Positions 22,947 through 34,318 of a stretch of DNA of 64,000 nt are shown piece after piece. A program made the translations under genes and the position numbers. Positions within the stretch are counted from its first letter, which is position 1; each line of letters starts with the position of its first letter. The notes under the pieces are model-generated. The model did not search any database. It was not told the DNA's origin and worked only from the letters and a program-made list of their open reading frames with translations. The DNA comes from Diphasiastrum complanatum (taxonomy: Eukaryota > Streptophyta > Lycopodiopsida > Lycopodiales > Lycopodiaceae). The DNA is taken from NCBI GenBank assembly GCA_029204225.1, contig CM055107.1, positions 25,436,391-25,500,390 on the forward strand, written 5' to 3'.

Positions 22947-24175
22947 GTCGTTCAGGGTGTACCTTCTGGTACCTCGACTTCGCAGTCAGAGCATCAACAG
23001 AGGAATTTCCATTAAAGGACAAACATGACAAATAGTGACATCTAACACATAGTCGGCCCATATGCGGAGGTCATCCAGGAGAGGTGGTGGAGCACGAGGG
23101 ATAAACTCACGCCAAAAGGCACCCGAAGAAGAACTAGAGAGAAGGTCAATAAGTCACTTTCCTTCAGAGTCATCATAGGCACACTTTTTACGACGGAGTG
23201 TACGGTTGTAAGAGCGTCAGGAGGAGTGGAGAAGGTGGGGAGCATGAATACGTGCGTGGGTGACAAAGTGATGAAGAGAACTACATGCGGCATCATACCA
23301 TGGGGGACAAAGCAGTGAGGAATGTGTGTCTACCTTTATGAGGCTTAGACAGAAAGGCTAGAGAAGCGACGGTATGAAGAGAGGTGGTAAGGAAGGCCGC
23401 TTGTGTCTCAACTATATTGTCATGGGGAAAGGAGTGGAGTAAGCATGCCAAAGACTCCTGGTAGACTGGCATATATAGAGAGTCGAATGTATATCTGGGT
23501 ACCCGGGTAAGCACAAGATGGGAGGATGACTGGGGAGGGGAGAGGCGGCCAATAGTGAAGGAGAGAAAAGAATGATCAAAGAGAGTGGTAGGAGAGATAT
23601 GAAAATCAGATATGAGAGGTATGGAGGATGGTGACCCCATGAGATGGTCGGTGGTATCATAGAACAATGACTGTCGTGAGGAAGTTCGGGTATTAAAATC
23701 TCCAGTGACAAAAATATCCCCCTGCTCTGAAAATCTGATAATATCTAGTGATCGATCAAGGTAGGCTGAACCTATGCCCTCAGCAAAAGATGAAGACTCT
23801 GGAGGGAAATAACATGTCGCCACAAAGATGTCCCTGTCCAAACAAATATCTTGTCCAACAATACGAATCCAAATATAACGTGCATGCTCGTCATGTCTGA
23901 TGAACTCGATGCTCGGGTGAAGAGACTCTCTGTAAGGCATGCAACACCTCCGGATCCACGACCACTAGTTGCTCTAGTCTCAGGTCTATATACGGAATCC
24001 CATTTGTATCCTGGAAAAGTAGGTAGTCCTCTCTCTTGACTCTCATGAGTCTCCATGAAAAGCGTTAAATCTCTACCAATGATGAAATCAATCATGTCTC
24101 CAGCTGTGGATGATGAGTATACACCGTCACAGTTCCATACTCCAATCTGGAGATGGTGTGGATGGGGGCCCAAGG
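22947..24175 (-). pseudogene. LINE ORF2 endonuclease (APE type) and linker
   Basis: Minus-strand frames 24173-23772 and 23940-23293 overlap with one frameshift. They show the apurinic-endonuclease blocks of L1-type ORF2: VWNCDGV near the start, the metal-binding METHES (Glu), YFPPESS, and GDFNTR (Asp/Asn). The linker to RT continues to 23042 and then to the insertion boundary at 22947. Apart from the frameshift this part is well preserved. Confidence 0.88.
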
Positions 24176-25230
24176 CACTCCCGAACCCGAGGACCCCAAA
24201 TCCCTAGCACTGAGAACTGCTAGAAGCACTATCAAAAAAGCGCACCTGCCATCTCGATAGACAGCCCGTCTGCCAGACTCACGAGCTGCCTGACAGGTCT
24301 TACGCCTCTCTTCCACCTGGACATAAGTGAGGTCGTCATCCATATAGATGGTGGTACCACGTAGCTTAGCTTTGCACCGCAAAGCCTCTCTGCAACTCTC
24401 CAAGAAAGTAAAGCGGATGATAAGTGTGGCTGCATCTCTAGTAGTCCTCGATGCAGTATCTAGTCCATCGGTCATGGGCCCTAGTGTAGTAGCAATTCTA
24501 CCCGATGCTTTGGCCTCTTGGAAAGCTTTCTTACGTTCTTCCACTTGTATATAGGTGAGATCATTGTCTAGGAATATGTTTGTGCCCTTTAATTTGGCTT
24601 TGAGCCGCAATACCTTTCTTCTCTCTTCTTTTGACTTGAACCGGATGATAAGGGTGGTGTATTATCTTTCTTGGTGCGCCGAGCATTATCCATTCCATCA
24701 ACATTCGAACTCAATGTAGTTTCTAAAAATGATGTTGCTTCTTTCAATGTTTCTTGAGTGTCGGGAACTCCTCGAACTCGAACATTGGGAGCTTTTAAAT
24801 CTCTAAGTTTCCCTTCGAAAATGGTAGAAGAGATCAAAGCGAACATTTGAGCAAAAGTACCTTCTTCTTTTTTGGATAATGAAGCCCAGGTCTTTGTACC
24901 TCTTTGTGTTGAACCAAGTGCTTCTCTAGCTCCTGAATTTTACTCGTCATTGGGGTCAAAATTCCTTGCAATAGCTGGACTTTTTCTTTGAGAATTGCAT
25001 TATCCTTGGTTAGAGCAATCACTGCCACTTTAAGATTCTACACCTTCATTCGTAGAGCATTCACTTCAGTCTTTAGGTAACCTTCATAGACTTTCCTTGG
25101 TGTGCACATATCAGCTGTTGAAATAGGAGTGATAGCATCAGTCTGAGGAGTACAATCAATCACAGCAGGAAGCTACCAACATTGGGATTTCTTAGCATAA
25201 GAACTCTTGAAGTGTTATTGGATTCATATA
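24092..25230 (-). pseudogene. LINE ORF1 with coiled coil and duplicated C-terminal domain
   Basis: From the right: a coiled coil (ALTKDNAILKEKVQLL, 25028-24850), then an RRM-like segment (VRVRGVPDTQET near 24785) and a C-terminal domain of the L1 ORF1p type (LKAKLKGTNIFLDNDLTY, then VEERKKAFQEAKASGR). The last ~75 residues occur twice in tandem: LKGTNIFLDNDLTYIQVEER and LRGTTIYMDDDLTYVQVEER are the two equivalents, each preceded by an IIRF block. ORF1 proteins coat LINE RNA. The frame is broken once near 24610-24660. It overlaps the start of the endonuclease frame. Confidence 0.8.
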
Positions 25231-25485
25231 TAGCTCTTAAAGAATCCCAAGCTTCTTTAAAACTAAAACTTTTGGGAAACTATCGTGATATTGACGGCAA
25301 TCTCTTTTTTGAGTATGGGGAGATTAGGGCTACAAATTCCCCTCCGCAATAATTTTCCACAATTCCTTATTGATGGCCCCGTCAATCATCTATTCAATGT
25401 AAAGGCAAACAATCCCTATTTTGCCCATAATACCCTTATTGTCTTAAATGCCCATTGTAAGGCCTAATGCCCCCATTTTGTCAAT
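25231..25485. other. No recognisable gene
   Basis: Short stretch left of the next MITE-like copy; nothing supported. Confidence 0.5.
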
Positions 25486-25642
25486 CTCACTTGCAACCAA
25501 TGTTGTGTCGAACCACGGTTCGTTCAAAGAACCGCGGTTCGAACTGGAAAAAAAAAACTTAAATTTTTCTTTTAAAAGAAAAAACGGTTCGAACCCATTT
25601 TTTTTTTTTAAACGGTTCGAACCGTTTTGTTTTGGCATTTTC

Positions 25643-25720
<78 letters not shown>

Positions 25721-25745
25721 CTTCGGGGTTTTTCCGAGTGTTTCA
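25486..25745. mobile_element. GGTTCGAAC-rich MITE-like element with (GA)n, copy 2
   Basis: It starts CCAATGTTGTGTCGAACC and contains the perfect 14-bp palindrome GAACCGCGGTTCGAAC-type core near 25528, three further ACGGTTCGAAC words (25585-25625) and a GA run from about 25646 to 25720. The other side of the GA run reads CTTCGGGG. It is related in inverted orientation to 21288-21558. Confidence 0.55.
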
Positions 25746-26069
25746 TTGTAAATTGTAATATGTATGGTGTACCGTGCGACATTAATGTTTTGAGTGACGA
25801 GTAACAATGATCAATCTTTCTACTCATGTATGGAAGTAGATAGTTACTAGCTAATGTCACAAATGATATCAGATAGATCATAGCTAAAACTGCGAGCAAC
25901 AGATGGATCAAGAACCCTAAAACACACGTGACAAGTGTTGTTAGGTAACAAGACTCAGGAGTTGCACGTCAGGATTCAAATTTCACTATCGATTAATCAC
26001 GAATTATAATGTACATGTTACCCATTAACACTAAGAAAGCACTTCTTTTTGACATAATCGAAGGGTAGA

Positions 26070-26185
26070 AACTAAGGGGGGGGGGGGACCCTAAAACCGA
26101 TTCGCCGGTTTGAACTTGGAGAAGTCGATTCTTTCTTGATTCAAACCCGATTCAAACACGGTTCAAAAAGGCAATTCGAAAGGTA
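26070..26185. other. Degenerate GATTCAAAC-word cluster
   Basis: A G12 run (26079-26090) is followed by CCGATTCGCCGGTTTGAAC, CGATTCAAAC and CGGTTCAAAA words. It resembles the GGTTCGAAC elements in design but is too diverged to call a copy. Confidence 0.3.
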
Positions 26186-26948
26186 CCATTAAACATTGCT
26201 TGCAACCCTTCAAATGTGTCCCTTTGAACCCTCAGCATTACCCTTCTTCTTCTCCCTCCCCGATGCGCATTAGTGTTAGATTTGGCCTTCTTGCCTGCTC
26301 TCTCCTCTCTCCTCTGAATCTCCCCTTTCTCCTTATGATCTTCTCTTCTCCTTGCTCCTCTTTTCTCCTTGCATCTATTCTCCTATACTCTCCATTGCAT
26401 TCTCTATTCTTGTTTTCGACCCCCTTGAAACTTGACTTGGCATCAAACAAATGTTCCTGAAATTCATGTTGAAGTTGCATTGTCATTCTTAATCACAAAA
26501 AAGAAGATGAATTTCCTGAACTTTATGAAGCCTTCAAAGATTCCTTAACCAAGAGAATATGTTGTCGTCAAGAAACTACTTTTGCAAAATTTAAATGAAA
26601 TTTGTTAAAATTCCAAACTCACTTAAAGAGGGTATATCAACAAATAGTCTAGCAAATTAGAACTTCTTATCCTGATTGCACAACTTTCTCATACCCTAAC
26701 AATAGTTGTAGTGGTCGTTGAGTCAGATACCAACATGTCTCACTCCGCATTTGTTGAGCTAGAGAGAATCGAGGTTCGTATTGTAAGCCACATCATACCA
26801 ACATGTGCATCAACTTGTTCCTATCATCGCCATTACCATGACCAACACATGGTCAATATAGGAGTTTCATAAACAATTTCAGCATAGCCACAACACAAAG
26901 TTGAGGGAAGCTTCTTTATGGAGGACTCATTCAACATACTCAACACAC

Positions 26949-26950
<2 letters not shown>
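26186..26950. other. No recognisable gene
   Basis: Pyrimidine-rich at 26230-26420, otherwise AT-rich; the frames there are low-complexity. Confidence 0.5.

Positions 26951-27036
<86 letters not shown>
26951..27036. repeat. (CT)43 microsatellite
   Basis: An uninterrupted CT run of about 86 bp, the longest of the four in the window. Confidence 0.97.
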
Positions 27037-27038
<2 letters not shown>

Positions 27039-27928
27039 GGATCTTCCTTCTCTATTCTTTCTTATTATGATCCTTCATTTCTCTCCTCTCTTCCTACTTC
27101 CATTCTCCCTTCTTGTTACGACCTTGATTAAAACTCTGAACAGCATAGAAATTACTTTTGTTAATTTGTAAATAGCGATAGAAGAAATTCCTTATTCAAA
27201 GAGAGACCATGGCTTACAACCTTTTAGGGACACAGTAAGCCAGCGATTTCTATTACATGTTAGATAAGGTGAAGATGGTCCTCAATGATGAGATCAAATT
27301 CCATTGAATTGATCAAAAGGGATCATCAGAAGTTTTGGGCCAGCAAGCCTACTCAAGTCTAGGGCTACATGTCACAACTTGGACTTATACTGGCTCAGAA
27401 TCACACTCTGCACTACCTCCTATTTGGAGCACACGAAAAATCATTAACTCGTGGTTAACCAGCCCAAATCAAAAGTCAGCTCACTTTCAGTCTAGCAAAT
27501 GAAGGATGTAAGTAGGAAACAATTATTAACGAAGAGACTCGCATGGGGAAATCATTTTTTATGTAAAGGTATATCAGCAAAAGACACTTTGTTCACATCC
27601 ACCAAAGCAAAACCATCCAGCTTATTTGAAGGTTTTAAGCAGATGATAACGTCAAGCAAACCTCTCAATAACACCACGAAATCACATTTCAAACACTCAC
27701 TATAATTATGGCAAGTATAACCCAGAGCCGGGACAGCAGCAGAAATTCTGATCCATCCGAAGGCGGAGGCGATTGAAAATTCCTAAAAAGATTCTGTGTT
27801 TGAATCGGACTTGACTTCGTCTTGATGTAAACAGAGAAAACAGTGGAAAGTAACCAGAATTGGGGCTCATCATTGGAGAAAAACAAATACTTGTCTTTGT
27901 GCAAAGAAAACATAAAATTGAATCTCAC
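27037..27928. other. Presumed MED27 intron or 3' flank, no exon found
   Basis: The next MED27 exon should lie to the left of 27929, but no frame here gives the expected C-terminal Cys-rich segment. A frame at 27976-27689 (minus) simply reads through the donor at 27928 into intron. Confidence 0.45.
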
Positions 27929-28234
27929 CGACATGTGCTGATATACTCGATGCACAGAAACTCCCCAAGCATGCACTTGCTTTCCAACCTGAATATGAAA
28001 CCCAGCTAGTTGTGACCATGTGAAAAAACGGATACTGTGCTCTATGTCTTCAATAGTTAATTAGTCATCCTGTATGATGTTAAAATGTCATTCAAAATAT
28101 GCAACACAAAAGAAGGAACCTTAACGTCATGTCTAGTCGTCTAAAATAAAGAAGCAAAAAGCAATGCGATTGAAAAGTGGAGTCAAGGAAAAGTATCAGA
28201 GCATGGTAAGACGTACATACGTAGAGGAAAAAAT

Positions 28235-28272
<38 letters not shown>

Positions 28273-31200
28273 AGTTCAATGTGTTAACAGGTGAGGACAT
28301 GGTATCCAAGCAACAGGCAATGAGATTTGATGAACGTGTCAAGTAATCCGTTCGCGAACAAGTGCAGGACTACTAGTGCATATACATGTATCCGTTACAT
28401 ACCTCATCAGGTGAGAACAATGCAATTGCATCAGGAATCACGGAACCTGCAGGTAACAATGATATGATTGCTTTCAACACCCCAGGTAGAGTTACTTCCA
28501 AAACAGAAACATTTTCTATTGAGGTAGAAAGAGATTTTGACAGCTCTGGCATGTGTGAGCTGCTTCCAAGATGAGAAGCTCCTGCTTCAATTTTTACAAT
28601 CTGTTGTCCACTCGCAGAGGAAGCAGAGGAGGATCGGGAAGATTGGTAAGAATTAGAAAAGTTTCTCAAAAACCTTGTACTATCCCATTCTAGCCTTGAG
28701 AATGCTCTAACTGCCATCCCTGGAAGGTCACTTTGAACTCGTTTAAGGACGGTCAACAAAGATACATTTTCCGAGCTTTCATCACGGTTGCCATCCTCAA
28801 GTCTAGGTGGTCCACTTTCCGAATCATATTGAGCCACTTTGGAGCGTATTGTAAACTCTTGATCACCACGTTCATATGTATGTTCTCCCAGGTGTGGAAA
28901 ATATCGTCTCTTTTGTCCTGTGAATGCTTTTAGTGCTAGTCTGCACAAAAAAAATGAAAATATAGTACTACTTCAAGAAATTGTATATGCCATTATTAAA
29001 CTAGGCTCTAGCTAAGAATGTGGAGGAGGCACTGCTAATATTCTTTTATGCTGACTTTTCCTTGGCTACAAATCTGCCACGTCCTCAAAAGCAAGCCAGG
29101 TCTTGAAACATTAATCACCCCCATAAGATACATCTAAGACATCGCCCAAGATTTGAATAGTCAACCTTCTGATTCTTCCATTTAAATGATACAGCGAAAG
29201 AATCGACCTAGAGGATGTAACCTTTTACATATATTTGAGCAAGTGACTCAATCTGAGACATGCAAAACACTATGCATATGATAATTCTTTGCCGCTTGAC
29301 AGCAAGTGAAAAAAATGTCACGATAAATTGTCTTACCTAGTCCGTTCCACAGCAGATGCAGCTGCTTGACCAGCAATCTGGCGCTTCCAAGCATAGGCGA
29401 CAATAGCTCCATCAGGACTCACTAACGGCATTTGCAAACTCCATGGTTGGTTCTCTTCGTACCTTTGTTGTGCTCCAGACAAAATTCCAGAACCTTCCAG
29501 CTCCCTGACTAATAAGCAAACACTTGCATTACTGAATGTTGACACCCATTACATAAGCAAAAGTTATTACAGTCTCTGATGCTGGGCAGGCATTCAGAAA
29601 GAAGAAAATAGATTGTAGCTTTAAAATATCATTCAAGTCACAATCACATGTGAAAAGAACCTATTGAAAAACAGTTTATCAATGTATGCAGAAACCAGAC
29701 TTACAATGTCAGATTGGGCCGGTTTCACATCTCCATGTTATCATGCATGAATAGGAGTAAAAGGCCATTAGTCCCACATTCAATTATCCTTGCAGACTTT
29801 GCTTGATCTCCCATCCAGGTGGAGGCCATCTTCAAACATCTGCCTGCAGAGAGTCGTATATTTTGGGACCATGGAGTCTGGCACTCAAAAATGCCCATGG
29901 CTGGCACTTTCCTCATCTAGATCACTCTCAAATTAAGGTTACCAACTCTCATGGCTTGCACAGGCAACTCATCTACTAGACACTCTTGGTGTATCTATAT
30001 CTCACCTCCTTGAGGGTTCACATGACTATATGCGGCGGTCCATATACTGAGTCTTATTCAGCATGTTTGATCACACAGTACGCCCATTGGGGGTCAAACA
30101 AGACTACTACAAAACTACAATTCACATTTTCTGGAGCCCAATGTGGCCAACCTTCCCACACTACCATCTTATCTAGGCTCTAACTTATCTCATAGCTTTT
30201 GCATTGCACTCGGATAATTGAGGTCTCTTTGCACCAGCTACATGTGGAGGTAGGTCGTTTCCAGGGAGTACTATGAGGATCAGGTATGCCATATCTGATT
30301 CAAAAAAGATACTATTCTTTTGAGATCCAGTTGTACCACTGTTGCAACCAAACGTTTGAGATGTCCAAACGTGAAACGTTTTCAAACATTTGAGTATAAA
30401 CAGCCATGTTTGGAAACGCATTTGGAATCTCTTCCAAACACGTTTGGTTGCAACAGTGAGTAGTACTATGCTCGCTAATATTGTATGACGTCTTTATAAT
30501 CACGGCAGTGTTTCATTTGATGTCATACCTTGGCAAATGATCATGATCTGCTACAGCCATCTATCACTACTCAATTCTCCAGACGTCGTTCACATGCTGA
30601 CTTTGAGAGTGATTTTGAGGAGGCAGAGGTTCCCACTAGATGCCTGTATCAACGCAAAGGAATCTACACATCCTACTGCTATGCGTCCACATCATCATGT
30701 GGCCATTTCTCATCCGTCACGTCCAAGCGGTCATCAGTGGTAGCCTTGACACAATGCACATGTCTCCACTTCAATTGCTATCACTACATTCTTCAAACCC
30801 CAATGAGTGATTCTAGAGTGAATAATGGACTTCATTGTTACATTGTTTAGCCATGCCATAGAATTAATGAACCGTGGGCGGTTCACCACTGTTCTGAGAA
30901 CCGTACAGTGAACCGTATAATTTTTTCGACCAGAACCATGGTGAACCATGTAGTTATTAATTAATTGATTTTTTTTTAAAAAAAATTAGTTCATTTTTTA
31001 TCAAACATTAATTAATTAATTATTTATTTATTTATGATGAACCGTGGTACGGTTCACCCCATAGTTCTCAGACCCCACGGTTCTGAGAACTGTGGGTACT
31101 ATGAGCCATGCTCAGCAAAATTTATCTTTCAGCATTTAGCTTGGATATTGCCATTTATTTTCTTATTCTACTATTATTTAGTTTGCTGCGAAGACATTTT

Positions 31201-33531
31201 GAGACTCTCATGATATAATACACATTTGTGAGTACCTTTCAATTTCATTGGTACTTATTCCGAAAGGATATTTTTTTCCTCCTCCACACTCCGTGCTCGT
31301 GGAACTTTTATTTTCTCGGTGTCTTTAAAAAAACTTTTTTACGGTCCCAAATTTTTAACGAGCATTTCAATGTCTCGAGGAATTAACCATAAAAGAAACA
31401 TTTTGTTGAAGAATTTTAAGTTTTCAACAGTTTTTTTTTTCTTTTACGAGCAAACAATTCATGGATTTCAAAAAAAAACTATCAAATTCAATTTATGAAC
31501 TCTCTTAGGCCCTTTTCCTAAGTTGGCTATTTTTTCAGTTGTTTCCCTTAACTTCTTCGTTTTAACTCAGATTACGATATTGTAAAAAGCAAAGGTGGTC
31601 AGTACATTGTGCTTGACATTGTACGACCATCCATACTTTCGTAATCATTACCTGATTTTTTTATAATTTCGCCCTCCTCTTTCTAAGTTGTTGAATCCTT
31701 AAAAGCCCGTTCCGAGCAAAAAGGGTCGGAACGTTCCGTTTCATACATTCTAAAATGTACTAGGTCGGAACATTATTGTTAAACTGGCCACGATCTTCCT
31801 TCTTCTTTGTAATACACTGAGGGTCCAGGGACGCTAGATATACTGCTACTTCCACGAAGTATGGTACCAAGGTCCCAAAACTTACTTCGGAGATCTTGTC
31901 AGCGTGTGTGGCCTAATGCGCGCAAGGTAGTCGACCAAACGGAAGAGTCAGTCGAGGCTGTCGCTTCCGTAGAGGCACACACCAGTACATATTTAACATA
32001 CACCATGAAGGATGGTATGTTATTGAGAAATGGAAAAGTTTTCGTGCCAGACGTGAAGGATCTTCGTCGTAAGATACTTCATGAATGCCATGATAGTCCT
32101 TGCGCGGGGCACCCTGGTATTGATAAGACCAGTGAGCTTTTGAGAAGGCATTATTTCTGGCCACGATTGCAGCGGGATGTAAGAGAGTATGTCCAGCGTT
32201 GCACGGCTTGTCAGGTGAACAAGGCCGAGAGAGTAAGTCCTCTGGGCTTGCTACATCCACTTGAGATACCTACAGGAAGGTGGGAAAGCATCTCTATGGA
32301 TTTTATTGTTGGGCTACCCAAGACCCAGAATGGATTCAATTCCATTATGGTAGTCGTTCCGAAACGGGCAACTAAGGTTGAATCTACATTTTATATTCTA
32401 TTATTTTCGAATTTCCGGATCTTCTTCATATGAGCTCGTATTTCGATGCCATGAAAAGCAAAATTCATCAGTTCAACAAGATTGATATTGTAGAAGTCTT
32501 GTCTTGGTCACATTGCAAATATTGAGATTTTGGGAACCTGCGGGAGAATTTCTGAAATATGATTTCAAACACGGCTGAACCGTCCAAGGTTTTGGTTGCT
32601 TGGTTGAAACGTCTGAGTTTTCAAACGCAATGGGAAATGATTGTAACTACGGTGACAGTGAGATTACTGCCCATATATTAGAAGTAGCAAAATAGCTGCT
32701 TCTGAACATGCCTAGTTTGAGTCATAGTCCAAATTCTGGCAGCCATGACAAGCCCACGCCAGTTAACATTTGGAAGGGCTGATTTATCTAGAAACATGAT
32801 CTCCTAGTCTCTTGATCTTTTATTGTAAAATAGCTATGATGAGCTTGTGAATGAAACAAAATCTGAGAGTTATGACATGGGCATACTCGTGTGTCGTGTT
32901 TTTGTAAGTACATTCTAGGGTTGATGTTTGAGAATACACAAAAAACAAGTTTATTTATGGGTGCTTCCAGGGTTGTCGTTGAGTTCAACCAATAGCCACT
33001 GTCAGAAAATAGCCACTGTTGACGAGAGGAATAAGATATCAACTTCAGTCGTAAAAAACACAATGGCGTGTGCGGAAAAATATTTTGCTTCTTTACAGAT
33101 TAAGTTGTGAAACGAATACCTGTAGACTGAAGACCGTCCAAGGCCTCCCTGACGGAGTCTACAGCTGACGTAACAGCTTCACGCTTAACCTTGCGTCCAG
33201 CCTCCTTTCCATGTGAAGCCAAGGATCTGCCAAGGACCTCCAGCAGCAGGTCAGCACCGGATCGCACATCCGCAATGATGCGAATGGCACGGCCAAGGCC
33301 ATCCAAGGCGCTTGCCAGCTGCTTTGGAGGGGCTTGCTCCTCGTGATCATCACGTGACGCTACCCCAGTTGTTTGAGAAACCCTAGTAGGCAGGTGATGA
33401 TGATTGAAGGTGTGCAATGGCAGAGGATCGGGCTGATCCAAGATTGATGCAAAGAGCGGCGATGCTCGAGCTCCAAGGAATCCAGTGGATGGAGACGAAA
33501 GCGCTGGGCTGGGTTGCTGCTGCTGCATCAT
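27929..33531 (-). CDS. MED27: Mediator subunit MED27 (four exons identified, 3' end missing)
   Basis: MED27 is a subunit of the Mediator co-activator that links transcription factors to RNA polymerase II in the nucleus. Exons on the minus strand: 33531-33120 (donor GTATTC), 29508-29337 (acceptor TTATTAG, donor GTAAGA), 28940-28403 (acceptor GTGCAG, donor GTATGT) and 27988-27929 (acceptor TTCAG, donor GTGAGA). The reading phase carries through all three introns, giving 394 codons. Diagnostic blocks are APPKQLASALDGLGRA (about residues 67-82), SVREALDGLQST, PLVSPDGAIVAYAWKRQIAG in exon 2, LALKAFTGQKRRYFPHL opening exon 3, and SLLPAGSVIPDAIALFSPDE joined to HAWGVSVHRVYQH. The family normally has about 70-85 more residues, with a Cys-rich end, not found here. 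Start: MM at 33531 in a CACCATG context; the second Met is equally possible. Intron 1 (3.6 kb) holds transposon pieces. Confidence 0.93.
28238..28271 (+). repeat. Run of 34 consecutive G in MED27 intron 3
   Basis: An uninterrupted G34 on the plus strand, thus C34 in the MED27 transcript. It lies within the 414-bp intron between exons 3 and 4, about 130 bp from the exon 3 donor. The apparent Gly-rich peptide across it is an artefact. Confidence 0.97.
30337..30458. mobile_element. 122-bp hAT-type MITE, CCAAACG family
   Basis: Terminal inverted repeats are CACTGTTGCAACCAAACGT at both ends (19 bp, perfect). It is flanked by AGTTGTAC (30329-30336) and AGTAGTAC (30459-30466), an 8-bp duplication with one mismatch. 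The interior repeats CAAACGT/ACGTTTG-like words. An 8-bp duplication with CA...TG ends points to the hAT superfamily. Confidence 0.88.
30857..31103. mobile_element. 247-bp hAT-type MITE, AACCGTGG family, copy A
   Basis: Ends are CATAG...CTATG and the element is flanked by a perfect 8-bp duplication AGCCATGC (30849-30856 and 31104-31111). Arms are packed with AACCGTGG/CCACGGTT words around an A/T-rich core with TTAATTAATT repeats. The right arm equals the left arm of the copies at 59148 and 59943, so it lies in the opposite orientation. It sits in MED27 intron 1. Confidence 0.9.
31861..32400 (+). pseudogene. Ty3/gypsy integrase N-terminal fragment
   Basis: One open frame of about 180 codons carries the integrase zinc-binding HHCC domain (H in LHECHDSP, GHPGIDKT, HYFWPRL, then C-x2-C in RCTACQ) followed by the start of the catalytic core (WESISMDFIVGLPKT, with the first catalytic Asp). 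It then runs into unrelated sequence after VVPKRATKV. It is antisense to MED27, within intron 1, and has no LTRs. Confidence 0.9.
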
Positions 33532-33737
33532 GGTGGAGATGGCGATCGTCCATAAACAATATACCCAACAATGCAGCAGAAGCTGGCTTCACTCTCCTTT
33601 TACCTGCCTCCCTCCCTCCTTTCTCTCTCTCAAATTTGCTGCCCCTTAAATTTCAGTCCCTCCCCCTTAACTCCAGTCCCCTGCTTTTCTCTTTTGTGGT
33701 TTTCTTAAGGGTGCTTTAAGAGGGGGCCAATTCCCTT

Positions 33738-33745
33738 TTTATAAA
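33738..33745 (-). promoter_or_regulatory. Putative TATA box of MED27
   Basis: TATAAAAA on the minus strand, about 207 bp upstream of the MED27 start. The interval to the ATG is a purine-rich (minus strand) leader, GAGAGAGAAAGGAGGGAGGG, typical of plant 5' leaders. Position is the only evidence. Confidence 0.4.
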
Positions 33746-33749
33746 AACA

Positions 33750-34318
33750 TTTTTACAAAAATTTTGACCTTGTCTTGCAAAGGCAGTACTATGTGTTGAG
33801 TCGGTCAATGGAGTTTGAAAAAAAGTTAACGATAATAGATACTTTGTGGTGGCGACCTAAATTTCAAGGCCTAAATCTTGGTTAACATGCATCTGTTGCC
33901 ATTAAAAAATTCTTACAAAAGCATGCAAATATTGCATGATCCATAAAAATGCTTATAAGGCATGCACACAATGCATCATTCATAAAGTCTAGAAATGTGG
34001 TGCTTTACTATGCATGAATGGTAATTTTACTATGCATGCATGAATCGATTCCCAAAAACAAAACCTAACAAAAGGTACTATTACATCTCAAAGCAACCTT
34101 CGAAGTAAGCTTGCTCATATTTTCTCTTGCCAGTCGGGTATGTCTTTCCTCAATTTTAGTGGCTTTGTTGTTTTGTTAATTTGTATGTCCAATGCTTTCA
34201 TTTTATCGCAATTATGTGGAAGTATCAATCTGTTATGCTTCCCTAAAGTGTACTGTTTATATAGTGGTATCGAAGTAAAGACATTGTATTTACTCTTTAA
34301 AACAACCAATTTTCTTCT
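33750..34318. other. Intergenic, MED27 upstream region and GST pseudogene 5' flank
   Basis: Contains several TATGCATGCATG-like words (33940-34045). No gene is supported. Confidence 0.5.

Larger units (their letters stand above)
29509..33119. other. MED27 intron 1, transposon-loaded
   Basis: The 3.6-kb intron holds two MITEs (30337-30458, 30857-31103) and a gypsy integrase fragment (31861-32400). The parts 29509-30328, 31112-31860 and 32434-33119 show nothing that I can assign. Confidence 0.7.

Noticed and set aside
25500-25640. tRNA gene suggested by GGTTCGAACC
   Set aside because: The B-box-like word is part of a palindromic repeat; no A-box, cloverleaf or anticodon arm could be drawn.
27689-27976. 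Minus-strand 95-residue frame as the MED27 C-terminus
   Set aside because: Only its first residues match; a GTGAGA donor at 27928 ends the exon and the remaining peptide has none of the expected Cys-rich motif.
33417-33719. Plus-strand 100-residue frame
   Set aside because: Antisense shadow of MED27 exon 1 and its leader.
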